NCBI RefSeq assembly: GCF_012650175.1
Contig: NZ_JAAILI010000008.1
Span: forward strand, 1-64,000
Direction of reading: 5' to 3'
Source of the DNA: Sphingomonas sp. S2M10
GTDB taxonomy: Bacteria > Pseudomonadota > Alphaproteobacteria > Sphingomonadales > Sphingomonadaceae
DNA: 64,000 nt
How positions within the stretch are numbered: position 1 is the first letter of the stretch; the number at the start of each line of letters is the position of its first letter. A model generated the notes under the pieces. It was given only the letters and a program-made list of their open reading frames with translations, made no database searches and was not told the DNA's origin. This document shows, piece by piece, positions 16,257 to 25,139 of the stretch. The translations under genes and the position numbers were made by a program.

Positions 16257-16643
16257 TCAGGCCTCGGCGGTCTCTTCGGCCGGGGCGGCAGCGGCTTCGG
16301 CGGCCGCCTTGGCCTTCTCGGCACGCTCCTCGGCGCGCTCCTTGGCCTTCTCGCCCGGAACCGCCTTGTTCGGGTTGTTGCGGGCCGCACGCTCCTTGAC
16401 GCCGGCGGCGTCGAGGAAGCGGGCAACGCGATCGGTCGGCTGCGCGCCGACGCTCAGCCAGTACTTGGCGCGCTCGTCGTCCAGCTTCACGCGCTCGGCC
16501 GAATCCTTGGCGAGCAGCGGGTTATAGGTGCCGATCTTCTCGATGAACTTGCCGTCGCGGGGCGCACGGGCGTCGGCAACGACGATCCGGTAGTACGGGC
16601 GCTTCTTGGAGCCGCCGCGCGACAGACGCATGGAGAGAGCCAT
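16257..16643 (-). CDS. rpsP: 30S ribosomal protein S16
   Basis: bS16, 128 aa. The core is [28 protein letters not shown] (read as two parts of the conserved N-terminus), IGTYNPLL and [16 protein letters not shown]. After about residue 85 a Lys/Glu/Ala-rich tail ([19 protein letters not shown]) extends the protein by some 40 residues relative to enterobacterial S16, as is common in sphingomonads. It lies between ffh and rimM in one leftward unit; AAGGA lies upstream of the ATG at 16643. Confidence 0.95.
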   Translation of the reverse strand: MALSMRLSRGGSKKRPYYRIVVADARAPRDGKFIEKIGTYNPLLAKDSAERVKLDDERAKYWLSVGAQPTDRVARFLDAAGVKERAARNNPNKAVPGEKAKERAEERAEKAKAAAEAAAAPAEETAEA

Positions 16644-16691
16644 TCTACTTCACTTCCTTCTAGAGATACGATTGAAACAGGTTGAACTAAA

Positions 16692-18173
16692 TTACTTTTT
16701 CTTCAGCAGATTCTCGAAGCCCGGCGGCAGCTTGGCGCCGCCCGGCAGACCCGGCAGGCCGGCGCCCACCTTGTCCATCATCTCGCCCATATCGGCGCCG
16801 CCCAGGGCCGCACCGATGCCGCCCATGCCGCCGCCCGGGCCGCCCTTGGCGAGCATGCCCATCATGCCCTTCAGGCCGCCCATCTTCTTCAGGCGCTTCA
16901 TCGCGGTCTGCATCTCCTGATGCATCTTGATGAGCTTGTTGACGTCCTGCACGGTCAGGCCGGAGCCCTTGGCAATGCGGATCTTGCGCTTGGCGTTGAG
17001 CAGTTCGGGCTTGGCGCGCTCCTTGGGAGTCATCGAACCGATGATCGCGTCCATGCGGATCAGCACCTTGTCGCCGCCGACCTGGTCGACTGCGGCCTGC
17101 GCCTTCTTCATGCCCGGGATCATCCCCGCCAGCGCGCCGATGCCGCCCATCTTGCGCATCTGGTTCAGCTGCGCGCGCAGGTCGTTCATGTCGAACTGGC
17201 CCTTGGCGAGCCGGTTCGCCATGCGCTCGGCGTCTTCCTGCTCGATCGACGCCGCGGCGCGCTCGACCAGGCTGACGACGTCGCCCATGCCGAGGATGCG
17301 GCCGGCGACGCGCTTGGGGTGGAACGGCTCGATCTGGTCGAGCTTCTCGCCCATGCCCGCAAACTTGATCGGCTGTCCAGTGACCGCGCGCATCGACAGC
17401 GCCGCACCGCCGCGCGCATCGCCGTCCATACGCGTCAGGATCACGCCGGTCAGCGGCACCTGCGCCGAGAAGTTGCTGGCGACGTTCACCGCGTCCTGGC
17501 CGGTGAGCGAGTCGACGACGAGCAGGATTTCCTGGGGCTTGGAGATGTCGGCCACGGCCTTCATCTCGTCCATCAGCGCCTGATCGACGTGGAGACGGCC
17601 GGCGGTGTCGAGCATCACCACGTCGAAGCCCTGGAGCTTCGCCGACTGGAGCGCACGGCGGGCGATGTCGACCGGCTGCTGGCCGGTGACGATCGGCAGC
17701 GTCGCCACCTCGGTCTGGGTGCCGAGCACCGCCAACTGCTCCTGCGCGGCCGGGCGGTTGACGTCCAGCGACGCCATCATCACCTTCTTGCCCTGCTTCT
17801 TCAGCAACTTGGCAAGCTTGGCGGTGGTGGTGGTCTTGCCCGAGCCCTGCAGACCGACCAGCATGATCACCGCCGGCGGCGTGACGTCGATATGCAGTTC
17901 GGCGGTATCGGCGCCGAGCATGTCGACCAGCGCGTCATGAACGATCTTGACGACCTGCTGGCCCGGCGTGACCGACCGCAGCACCTGCTGGCCGACGGCC
18001 TGCTCGGTTACCTTGTCGACGAACTCGCGGGCGACGGGCAGCGCGACGTCCGCTTCCAGCAGCGCCACGCGCACTTCGCGCATCGCGGTCCGGACATCGG
18101 CCTCGGCGAGCGCGCCACGTCCGCGCAGGCGCTCGAAAACGCCGCCCAGCCGATCGCTCAAACTCTCGAACAT
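16692..18173 (-). CDS. ffh: Signal recognition particle protein Ffh
   Basis: SRP54 GTPase that binds signal sequences and SRP RNA; 493 aa. N domain (SLSDRLGGVFERLRGRGAL), G domain with GLQGSGKTTTTAKLAKLL, DTAGRLHVD and TRMDGDARGGAAL, and a Met-rich M domain whose C-terminus is full of Met-Gly (GGLKGMMGMLAKGGPGGG). The start at 18173 gives the family N-terminus MFESLSDRL. It is probably the first gene of the ffh-rpsP-rimM unit. Its receptor ftsY lies at 21783. Confidence 0.97.
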   Translation of the reverse strand: MFESLSDRLGGVFERLRGRGALAEADVRTAMREVRVALLEADVALPVAREFVDKVTEQAVGQQVLRSVTPGQQVVKIVHDALVDMLGADTAELHIDVTPPAVIMLVGLQGSGKTTTTAKLAKLLKKQGKKVMMASLDVNRPAAQEQLAVLGTQTEVATLPIVTGQQPVDIARRALQSAKLQGFDVVMLDTAGRLHVDQALMDEMKAVADISKPQEILLVVDSLTGQDAVNVASNFSAQVPLTGVILTRMDGDARGGAALSMRAVTGQPIKFAGMGEKLDQIEPFHPKRVAGRILGMGDVVSLVERAAASIEQEDAERMANRLAKGQFDMNDLRAQLNQMRKMGGIGALAGMIPGMKKAQAAVDQVGGDKVLIRMDAIIGSMTPKERAKPELLNAKRKIRIAKGSGLTVQDVNKLIKMHQEMQTAMKRLKKMGGLKGMMGMLAKGGPGGGMGGIGAALGGADMGEMMDKVGAGLPGLPGGAKLPPGFENLLKKK

Positions 18174-18216
18174 GATGCCCAGATCACTCCAAATCAGCCA
18201 TTGTCCCGCCAAACGC

Positions 18217-18252
18217 AAAACACGCCGGCGGACGAAACCTCGTCGGCCGGCG
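18217..18252 (-). terminator. Hairpin with T-tract upstream of ffh
   Basis: 13-bp stem with one mismatch (CGCCGGCGGACGA at 18223-18235 and its near complement at 18240-18252), AACC loop, followed on the minus strand by GTGTTTTGCG. It has terminator form but lies 44 bp before the ffh start codon, so it may be a leader attenuator or the end of a short unidentified transcript from 18360-18250. Confidence 0.45.
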
Positions 18253-18409
18253 TCACCCCTTGGGGTGGCAAATGTCTCGCGTCCACGGAGGAACGGTGGG
18301 TCCCCTTAGCGGCAGTTGCGGTAGAAAGCAACCTCCCAGGGTTTAACCTGATCTACACGCATGGCGTGGGAGAATGCCGCTTTGAAAGCATGAGGGGCCC
18401 GGTGCGTCG

Positions 18410-20008
18410 ATGACGCGGCAACAGCATCAGGATCGGGAGGCACGCCGCAAGGGCCGCAGTGCTGCGGCCTTCAGCGCACTGGGCCTTGCCTCGGTGCTGC
18501 TCGCCGTCACCACCGGCGCGGTGCTGGCCTTCGACTATGTCGAGAGCGCGGCGGTGAGCGGCTGGCTGCTGGCCGCGCAGGGCCTTCACCTCGCGCTGGT
18601 CCTGCTCTGCTGGCGGCGCCTCGTCGCGCTTCAGGCGCACTCGGGTCATAGCGAGCGGGTGCACAGCCTGACGAGCCGCGACCTGCTGACCGGCTTCCTC
18701 CAGCGAAACAGCCTGATCGAAGAGGGCGCGGCGATGTTCGCCCGGGCGCATCGGCGACATCAGGCCGTGGCGATGCTCGTGCTGGACCTGGACCGTTTCA
18801 AGGCGATCAGCGATCTGCACGGCCATGCCGTGGGCGATGCGCTGATCCAGCAGGTCGCGCAGGAAATCGTCCGGGCGTTGCCGCCGATGGCGCTGGCGGG
18901 TCGATTGGGCGTGGACGAATTCGGCTGCGCCTTTCCTTTCGATGCGCGGGACCCCGCAGCGGTGGAACGGGTCGCCGAGCGCATCGTCGCGCGATTGGCC
19001 GAGCCGTTCGACGTGGAGGGATTGTCCCTCCATGTCAGTTGCTCGCTCGGCATTGCCCGCTCGGACTTCGACTGTCCCAATGTCGACGCGCTGTTGCGTA
19101 CCGCCGACATCGCGATGCACCAGGCGCAGCGGGCGGGGAAGAATCGCTTTGCATGGTTTGATCCGGCGATGGAACGCGCGCTGCAGGTGCGTGGCGCGCT
19201 CGAAAGCGGTCTGCGCACGGCGATCCCGCGACAGGAGATCACGCCCTATTTCGAACAGCAGGTGGATCTCGCGAGCGGGCGGCTGCACGGGTTCGAGGTG
19301 CTGGCCCGGTGGGAGCACCCCAGCCACGGCATGATCCCGCCCGATCGCTTCATCCCCGTTGCGGAGGAAACGGGGCTGATCGCGGATCTCTCGCTTTCGA
19401 TCATGCGCCAGGCCTTCCACGCCGCACGCGATTGGGATCCCGGGCTCAGCCTCTCGGTCAACATTTCGCCGGTGCAGCTGCGCGATGCGTGGCTGGCGCA
19501 AAAGATCATCAAGGTACTGACCGAAACCGGCTTCCCGGCAAGCCGGCTGGAGGTGGAGATCACCGAAAGCGCGCTGTTCGACAATCTGCCGCTCGCCCAG
19601 TCGATCGTCGGCAGCCTCAAGAACCAGGGCGTGCGGCTGGCGCTCGACGACTTCGGCACCGGCTATTCGTCGCTCGCGCACCTGCGCGCCCTGCCCTTCG
19701 ACCGGATCAAGATCGACAAGAGCTTCATCCTGTCGCTTAATCAGAGCGCGGAATCCGCCGCGATCGTCCACACGATCCTGCGGCTGGGGGAGAGCCTCAA
19801 CCTGCCGATCACCGCAGAGGGCGTGGAAGACGCCGCGATCGAGGAGCGGCTGCGCGCCATCGGTTGCGCCAAGGCGCAGGGCTGGCTGTACGGCAAGCCG
19901 CTGTCGATCGCGGGCGCCCGGCGTCTGCTCGCCGAGCGGCGGCTGATCCTCCAGCCCGCCCCCCGGCTGGAGGGCGGCGACGCTACCACCCAGCTCCAGG
20001 CTGGCTGA
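18410..20008 (+). CDS. GGDEF/EAL protein, probable c-di-GMP phosphodiesterase
   Basis: 532 aa. Two N-terminal membrane helices (SALGLASVLLAVTTGAVLAF and LLAAQGLHLALVLLCW), then a GGDEF domain (DLLTGFLQRNSL, LVLDLDRFKAISD) whose signature reads GVDEF instead of GGDEF and is probably inactive as a cyclase. The EAL domain keeps the catalytic set: EVLAR, NISPVQLR, ITESALFDN, LDDFGTGYSSL, KIDKSFI and AEGVED. The likely activity is c-di-GMP hydrolysis at the inner membrane, with the GGDEF half regulatory. The 3' end overlaps the convergent DUF924 gene by 26 bp. Confidence 0.92.
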   Translation: MTRQQHQDREARRKGRSAAAFSALGLASVLLAVTTGAVLAFDYVESAAVSGWLLAAQGLHLALVLLCWRRLVALQAHSGHSERVHSLTSRDLLTGFLQRNSLIEEGAAMFARAHRRHQAVAMLVLDLDRFKAISDLHGHAVGDALIQQVAQEIVRALPPMALAGRLGVDEFGCAFPFDARDPAAVERVAERIVARLAEPFDVEGLSLHVSCSLGIARSDFDCPNVDALLRTADIAMHQAQRAGKNRFAWFDPAMERALQVRGALESGLRTAIPRQEITPYFEQQVDLASGRLHGFEVLARWEHPSHGMIPPDRFIPVAEETGLIADLSLSIMRQAFHAARDWDPGLSLSVNISPVQLRDAWLAQKIIKVLTETGFPASRLEVEITESALFDNLPLAQSIVGSLKNQGVRLALDDFGTGYSSLAHLRALPFDRIKIDKSFILSLNQSAESAAIVHTILRLGESLNLPITAEGVEDAAIEERLRAIGCAKAQGWLYGKPLSIAGARRLLAERRLILQPAPRLEGGDATTQLQAG

Positions 20009-20561
20009 GATAGTCGAGCTCGTCGGGCGTGGAGATACGCCCCAGCGCCTCATTGCGGCCGGGGAAGCGCCCGAAGCGGCGGAACACCTCGGCATGATCG
20101 CGGGCGTACGCCATCAGTTCCTCGTCCTCCAGCGCAGCGAAGCAGCGCAGGCTGAGCGCCTGGAGCTCGGCATCCTCGGCATGTTCGAACGGCAGGTAGA
20201 GAAACTGGCGATGCTCCTTGGGCATCGACGCGTCCCAGCCGCGTTCCACCGCGAGCCTGGACATTCGCTGGGCCAGCGCGTCGCCGGCAAAGGCCTCGGC
20301 CTGCCCGCGATACATGTTGCGCGAGAACTGATCGAGCAGGATCACGGCCGCGAGCAGCGTTTCGGGGTCGTCGTCCCACGAAGCGGCACCGTCCGCCAAC
20401 ACGGCATCTCGAAGATCGCCGAACAGGTCCGCTATCTCCTGATCCAGCCCGTCGGACTTGGTGAACCATTGTTCCGGCAGCAGCGCGTCGAACCAGAACG
20501 CCAGCACCTGCCGGGCCCGGTGTTGGACTTCTGCGATCGGCGTCCTTAGATCGCTGGCCAT
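19983..20561 (-). CDS. DUF924 family protein
   Basis: 192-aa cytosolic protein of the DUF924 family (TPR-like helical fold, unknown biochemical role). Recognised by VLAFWFDALLPEQWF, VILLDQFSRNMYRG, the FLYLPFEHAED segment and RFGRFPGRNEALGR. Its ATG at 20561 shares two bases with the ATG of the divergent mtaB (CATG). Convergent with the GGDEF/EAL gene, overlapping its end by 26 bp. There is no room for a separate promoter between it and mtaB. Confidence 0.9.
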   Translation of the reverse strand: MASDLRTPIAEVQHRARQVLAFWFDALLPEQWFTKSDGLDQEIADLFGDLRDAVLADGAASWDDDPETLLAAVILLDQFSRNMYRGQAEAFAGDALAQRMSRLAVERGWDASMPKEHRQFLYLPFEHAEDAELQALSLRCFAALEDEELMAYARDHAEVFRRFGRFPGRNEALGRISTPDELDYLSQPGAGW

Positions 20562-21786
20562 GTCCCTCTCCTCGCCTCTCATCCTTAACATGGGTTGCCG
20601 GCTGAACCTAGCCGAAGGCGAGTCGATCCGTGCGCTGCTGACGGGACGTGATGCGATCGTGGTGAACAGCTGCGCCGTCACCAACGAAGCGGTGAAGCAG
20701 ACCCGCCAGGCGATCCGCCGCGCGCGCCGCGAACGGCCGGATGCCGAGCTGGTGGTCACCGGCTGCGCGGCGCAGATCGATCCCCAGGCCTTTGCGGCGA
20801 TGCCCGAAGTGGACCGGGTGATCGGCAATGCGGAGAAGCTGCTGCCGGAAGCCTGGGCGTCCGAGGCCAAGGTGCAGGTACAGGACATCCTCGCCGTGCG
20901 CGAAACCGCGCCGCACCTCGCAGCCAGCTTCTCCACCCATGCCCGCGCCTTCGTCGAGGTGCAGAATGGCTGCGACCATCGCTGCACCTTCTGCGCCATC
21001 CCCTTCGGGCGCGGCAACAGCCGCTCGGTGCCCGCCGGCGCCGTGATCGATCGGATTGCGCTGCTCGCCGAGGCACATGGCGAGGTGGTGCTGACCGGCG
21101 TCGATCTCACCAGCTATGGCCATGATCTGCCGGGCGCTCCCACTCTAGGTTTGCTCGTGGAGCGCATCCTGAAGCACGTCCCGAGCCTGAAGCGGCTCCG
21201 TCTCTCTTCGCTCGACGGGATCGAAGTCGACGACCGGCTGTTCGCGCTGCTCACCCAGGAGCCGCGCGTGATGCCGCACGTCCATCTATCGCTCCAGGCG
21301 GGCGACGACATGATCCTCAAGCGCATGAAGCGCCGCCACAGCCGCGCGCAATCGGTGGCGCTGGCCGAGCGCCTCCGCGCCGCGCGGCCCGAAATCGCGA
21401 TCGGCGCCGACCTGATCGCCGGCTTTCCGACCGAGGACGATCGCATGTTCGCCAACACGCTCGCCCTGATCGCGGATTGCGGCGTGGTGCATGCGCATAT
21501 CTTCCCCTATAGCCCGCGCGCCGGCACGCCCGCCGCACGCATGCCGCAGGTGGCGCCCGCCACGATCCGCGATCGCGCCGCCAGGCTGCGCACCGCAGCG
21601 GCGGAGCAGCGGGCACGCTGGCTGGAAACCCTGGTCGGCAGCCGCCAGCAGGTGCTGGTCGAGCGCCCGGGCGACCGCGGCCATGCAAAGAATTTCGCCG
21701 AGGTGCGGCTGACCGCCCCACGGCAGACTGGAGAAACGGTGAACGTGACGATTGCACGCGTCGAAGACGGAAAGCTGGTCGCATGA
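20560..21786 (+). CDS. mtaB: tRNA t6A37 methylthiotransferase MtaB
   Basis: Radical-SAM methylthiotransferase converting t6A37 to ms2t6A37 in tRNA. 408 aa. N-terminal UPF0004 cysteines in NMGCRLN, VNSCAVT and VTGCAAQ bind the auxiliary cluster; radical-SAM CDHRCTFC binds the SAM cluster; a TRAM-like C-terminus follows (LVERPGDRGHAKNFAEVRLT). The ATG at 20560 is chosen as the family start; its codon overlaps that of the divergent DUF924 gene. The stop overlaps the ftsY start as ATGA. Confidence 0.93.
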   Translation: MSLSSPLILNMGCRLNLAEGESIRALLTGRDAIVVNSCAVTNEAVKQTRQAIRRARRERPDAELVVTGCAAQIDPQAFAAMPEVDRVIGNAEKLLPEAWASEAKVQVQDILAVRETAPHLAASFSTHARAFVEVQNGCDHRCTFCAIPFGRGNSRSVPAGAVIDRIALLAEAHGEVVLTGVDLTSYGHDLPGAPTLGLLVERILKHVPSLKRLRLSSLDGIEVDDRLFALLTQEPRVMPHVHLSLQAGDDMILKRMKRRHSRAQSVALAERLRAARPEIAIGADLIAGFPTEDDRMFANTLALIADCGVVHAHIFPYSPRAGTPAARMPQVAPATIRDRAARLRTAAAEQRARWLETLVGSRQQVLVERPGDRGHAKNFAEVRLTAPRQTGETVNVTIARVEDGKLVA

Positions 21787-22718
21787 GCGGGCCCGGCTGG
21801 CATGAAAAGCTGCTCGGCGGCTTTCGCAAGACGTCGGACCGGCTGCTCGGCAACCTCGCCGGCCTGTCGCTCGCCCGATTGGACGAGGCGACGCTGGACG
21901 AAATCGAGGAGGCGCTGATCGCCTCGGACCTCGGCCCCGCCACCGCCGCCAAGGTGCGCGCGCGGCTTGCCGAGGGGCAGTTCGAGCGCAATCTGGAGGA
22001 ACTCGGCATCCGCGTGATCGTCGCCGAGGAAGTTGCCAAGGTGCTGGAGCCGGTCGCCAGGCCGCTCGAGATCGAGGCGTTCCCGCGCCCGCAGGTGATC
22101 CTCGTCATCGGCGTCAACGGATCGGGCAAGACGACGACGATCGCCAAGCTCGCCAACCAGCTGCTCGAGCAGGATTACAGCGTGATGCTGGCCGCGGGCG
22201 ACACCTTCCGCGCCGCCGCGATCGGCCAGCTCAAGACCTGGGCGGATCGGATCGGCGTGCCGATCGTCTCGGGTGCCGAGGGCGGCGACGCCGCCGGCAT
22301 CGTGTTCGAAGCGGTGAAGCGTGCGACCGAGATCGGCACCGACGTGCTGATCGTCGACACCGCCGGCCGCCTGCAGAACAAGCGCGAGCTGATGGACGAG
22401 CTGGCCAAGGTCCGCCGCGTGCTCGGCCGCCTCAATCCGGCCGCCCCGCACGACGTGGTGCTGGTGCTCGACGCCACCACCGGCCAGAACGCGCTCAACC
22501 AGATCGAGGTGTTCAAGGAAGTGGCGGGCGTGACCGGTCTGGTCATGACCAAGCTCGACGGCACCGCGCGCGGCGGCGTGCTGGTCGCGGCGGCGGAGAA
22601 ATACGGCCTGCCGATCCACGCGATCGGCGTCGGCGAGAAGGTCGACGACCTGCGCGGCTTCGACGCGAAGGAAGTGGCCCGCATCATCGCCGGCGTGGAC
22701 GAGGTGGCGCATGGCTGA
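21783..22718 (+). CDS. ftsY: Signal recognition particle receptor FtsY
   Basis: SRP receptor GTPase that docks translating ribosomes at the membrane; 311 aa. It lacks a long acidic A domain, as is usual in alphaproteobacteria, and starts almost directly with the N domain. G-domain motifs: GVNGSGKTTTIAKLAN, DTFRAAAIGQLK, DTAGRLQNKREL, TKLDGTARGGVL. It is translationally coupled to mtaB (ATGA overlap) and overlaps yciB by 8 bp, forming a run mtaB-ftsY-yciB-clc. Confidence 0.96.
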   Translation: MSGPGWHEKLLGGFRKTSDRLLGNLAGLSLARLDEATLDEIEEALIASDLGPATAAKVRARLAEGQFERNLEELGIRVIVAEEVAKVLEPVARPLEIEAFPRPQVILVIGVNGSGKTTTIAKLANQLLEQDYSVMLAAGDTFRAAAIGQLKTWADRIGVPIVSGAEGGDAAGIVFEAVKRATEIGTDVLIVDTAGRLQNKRELMDELAKVRRVLGRLNPAAPHDVVLVLDATTGQNALNQIEVFKEVAGVTGLVMTKLDGTARGGVLVAAAEKYGLPIHAIGVGEKVDDLRGFDAKEVARIIAGVDEVAHG

Positions 22719-23334
22719 GGCAGCCCCCCGCCCCAAGGCCTCGGCCGGGCTGCGCATGGCGCTCGATTACGGCCCGCTGATCGTGTTCTTCGCGGTCAAC
22801 AGCCTCGCGCCGGGAATCCAGCTCCAGCGCATCCTCACCGCCACCCTGGCCTTCATGATCGCGATGGCGGTGGCGATCGCCGTCTCGTGGTGGAAGACCC
22901 GCCATGTGTCGCCGATGCTGTGGATCACCGGCGTGCTCGTGCTCGTGTTCGGTGGACTGACCCTCTATTATCACGACCAGACCTTCATCCAGGTCAAGCC
23001 GACCATCGTCTATGCGATGTTCGCGGTGATCCTGGGCTATGGCCTGATCACCAACAAGCCGCTGCTCCAGACGATGCTCGAATCCGCCTATCCCGGCCTG
23101 AGCGGCAAGGGCTGGCGGCTGCTGACGATCAACTGGACCGTCTTCTTCGTCGCGATGGCGGTGCTCAACGAAGTCATGCGCCACATGCTCGACTGGGATC
23201 GCTGGGTGACCTTCAAGACCTGGGTGGTGATTCCGTTGACGCTGGTATTCGCCATCGCCAACATCCCGATGCTGCTGCGCCACGGCCTGCAGCTTGAAAA
23301 GCCCGAGGACGCACCCGTCCCACCGGAGGGCTGA
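22711..23334 (+). CDS. yciB: Inner-membrane intracellular septation protein YciB/IspA
   Basis: 207-aa polytopic membrane protein of the YciB (septation protein A) family, linked in other bacteria to cell-envelope synthesis and septation. Features: LDYGPLIVFFAVNS, LTLYYHDQTFIQVKPTIVYA, INWTVFFVAMAVLNEVM, and about five or six hydrophobic segments. It overlaps the end of ftsY by 8 bp, consistent with coupling of membrane targeting and envelope genes. Confidence 0.9.
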   Translation: MAEAAPRPKASAGLRMALDYGPLIVFFAVNSLAPGIQLQRILTATLAFMIAMAVAIAVSWWKTRHVSPMLWITGVLVLVFGGLTLYYHDQTFIQVKPTIVYAMFAVILGYGLITNKPLLQTMLESAYPGLSGKGWRLLTINWTVFFVAMAVLNEVMRHMLDWDRWVTFKTWVVIPLTLVFAIANIPMLLRHGLQLEKPEDAPVPPEG

Positions 23335-23341
23335 TCTCGCC

Positions 23342-25099
23342 ATGGGGCTGCCGCGCCATCCGGCGACCTTCCACGCGGTGCGCGCGGCGAACGGATTGCG
23401 CCGGCAGATCCGCTCGAACTCGCTGCTTTTCCTGGTGCTGGCGGTCGGTGTCGGTGCGGCCGCCAGTCTCGCCGCGATCGCGATAGGGCAGACCGCGCGC
23501 GGCATGCAGCGGTTGTTGTTCGGATTGGCCGTGGGCGAGCATCTGAGTGCCGCCAGCCACCTTGCGCCGCTGCGGCTGCTGGCGCTGCCGATCGGCGGCG
23601 CGCTGCTCGGCCTCAGCATCTGGCTGCTACGCCGCCGCAAGACGATCGACGTGGTGGAGGCCAATGCGCTGCATGGCGGCCGCATTCCCGGCCGCGACTC
23701 TGCCACCGTGGTCGGCCAGACCCTGCTCTCCAATGGTTTCGGCGCCTCGGTGGGGCTGGAGGCGGCCTATGCGCAGGCCGGCGGCGGCCTCGCCTCGCTG
23801 CTGGGTCAGCGGCTGAAGCTGCGCCGCGCCGACCTGCGCACGCTGATGGCGGCCGGTGCCGGTGCGGGCCTGGGCGCCGCATTCGGCGCGCCGCTCACCG
23901 GCGCCTTCTACGCCTTCGAGATCGTGCTGGGCGCCTACACCCCCGCCATCGTAGCACCGGTGGTGCTCGCCTCGCTGACGGCCGCGCTGATTGCCCGCAC
24001 GTTCGGCATCCATCCCTATATCCTCAGCGCCGGCGCCGCGCACCCGATCGGCACCGCAGACTATATTCTCTTCGCGCTGCTCGGCCTGCTATGCGCGGGC
24101 TTCGGCATCGCGCTGATGCGGCTCGTGGCGCTGGTCGAGGCCGGCGTTCGCCGTAGCCCGATCACACCCGCCTGGTCGCCGATGGTCGGCGGCCTGTTGA
24201 TGATCCCCCTCGCCCTGTTTTCCCCGCAAGTGCTGTCGAGCGGCCACGGCGCGCTCGATATCAACCTCGCCGCACAGGCGACGATCGGCTCGCTGGCGGT
24301 GGTGATCCTGCTCAAGCTGCTCGGCTCGGCGGTGTCGCTGGGCTTCGGCTTCCGCGGCGGCCTGTTCTTCGCGTCACTGTTCCTAGGCTCGCTGATCGGC
24401 CGCTTCTATCAGCTGACGCTCGCCGGGATTCCCGGCCTCCACCCGCTCGCCGCAGATGACGCGGCGGTGGTCGGCATGGCCGCACTCGCCGTCGCGGTCG
24501 TCGGCGGGCCGATGACGATGTCGCTGCTGGTGCTGGAGGTAACCCACGACTTCGGCATCACCGGCGTCACCATCGCGTCGACCCTGATCGCCAGCACGAT
24601 CGTGCGGGAGGCATTCGGCTACAGCTTCTCGACCTGGCGGCTGCATCTGCGGGGCGAGACACTGCGCAGCGGGCGCGACGTGGGCTGGGTTCGCGGTCTG
24701 ACCGCCGCACGGATGATGCGGCGCGACGTGGCGACCATTGCCGCCGACACCGACATCGCCACCTTCCGCGCCCGCTTCCCCCTAGGCTCGACCAAGCGCG
24801 TGGTGCTGCTGGACGCAAGCGGGCATTATGCTGGCATCGCCGAGACCGCAGCGGTTTGGAGCCCCTCCGCCGATCAGGCAGCGCGCGCCGGCAGCGTGGC
24901 GAAGTTCGTGGATCGCGCACTCTCGCCGGACATGACGATCGCGGAAGTGCTGGAAGCCTTCAACGCGAGCGTGGCGGACGATCTGGCGGTGATTTCAAGC
25001 GACGGGCAGGTGCTGGGGCTGATCACCGAGAGCCATGCGCGCCGCCGCTACGCCGAAGAGCTGGAGAAGGCCCAGCGCGACCTGTACGGGGAAAGTTGA
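23342..25099 (+). CDS. ClC-family chloride channel/antiporter with CBS domains
   Basis: 585 aa; about ten membrane segments followed by a cytoplasmic CBS pair (AARMMRRDVATIAADTDIA..., VDRALSPDMTIAEVLEAF). ClC signature positions are divergent: GRIPGRD at the first loop, GASVGLEAA where most have GREGP (the Glu is retained, the Gly-Pro lost), and GAAFGAPLTGAFYAFE. Retention of the gating Glu suggests exchange rather than a pure channel, but selectivity is uncertain. The ATG at 23342 lies 7 bp after yciB; upstream in-frame extension overlaps yciB and is unlikely. Confidence 0.88.
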   Translation: MGLPRHPATFHAVRAANGLRRQIRSNSLLFLVLAVGVGAAASLAAIAIGQTARGMQRLLFGLAVGEHLSAASHLAPLRLLALPIGGALLGLSIWLLRRRKTIDVVEANALHGGRIPGRDSATVVGQTLLSNGFGASVGLEAAYAQAGGGLASLLGQRLKLRRADLRTLMAAGAGAGLGAAFGAPLTGAFYAFEIVLGAYTPAIVAPVVLASLTAALIARTFGIHPYILSAGAAHPIGTADYILFALLGLLCAGFGIALMRLVALVEAGVRRSPITPAWSPMVGGLLMIPLALFSPQVLSSGHGALDINLAAQATIGSLAVVILLKLLGSAVSLGFGFRGGLFFASLFLGSLIGRFYQLTLAGIPGLHPLAADDAAVVGMAALAVAVVGGPMTMSLLVLEVTHDFGITGVTIASTLIASTIVREAFGYSFSTWRLHLRGETLRSGRDVGWVRGLTAARMMRRDVATIAADTDIATFRARFPLGSTKRVVLLDASGHYAGIAETAAVWSPSADQAARAGSVAKFVDRALSPDMTIAEVLEAFNASVADDLAVISSDGQVLGLITESHARRRYAEELEKAQRDLYGES

Positions 25100-25104
25100 T
25101 CCCC

Positions 25105-25123
25105 CCGCCCGACAACCGGGCGG
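25105..25123. terminator. Hairpin between convergent clc and sodB
   Basis: 7-bp perfect stem CCGCCCG / CGGGCGG with a 5-nt loop in the 40-bp gap between the ends of two convergent genes. No T-run on either side, so termination is only inferred. Confidence 0.35.
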
Positions 25124-25139
25124 AGGGACAAATCGAGCA

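Noticed and set aside
18220..18410. SRP (4.5S) RNA gene next to ffh
   Set aside because: The conserved GGAAGG...AGCA tetraloop region of SRP RNA is absent on both strands; only a superficial GGTAGAAAGCA was found.
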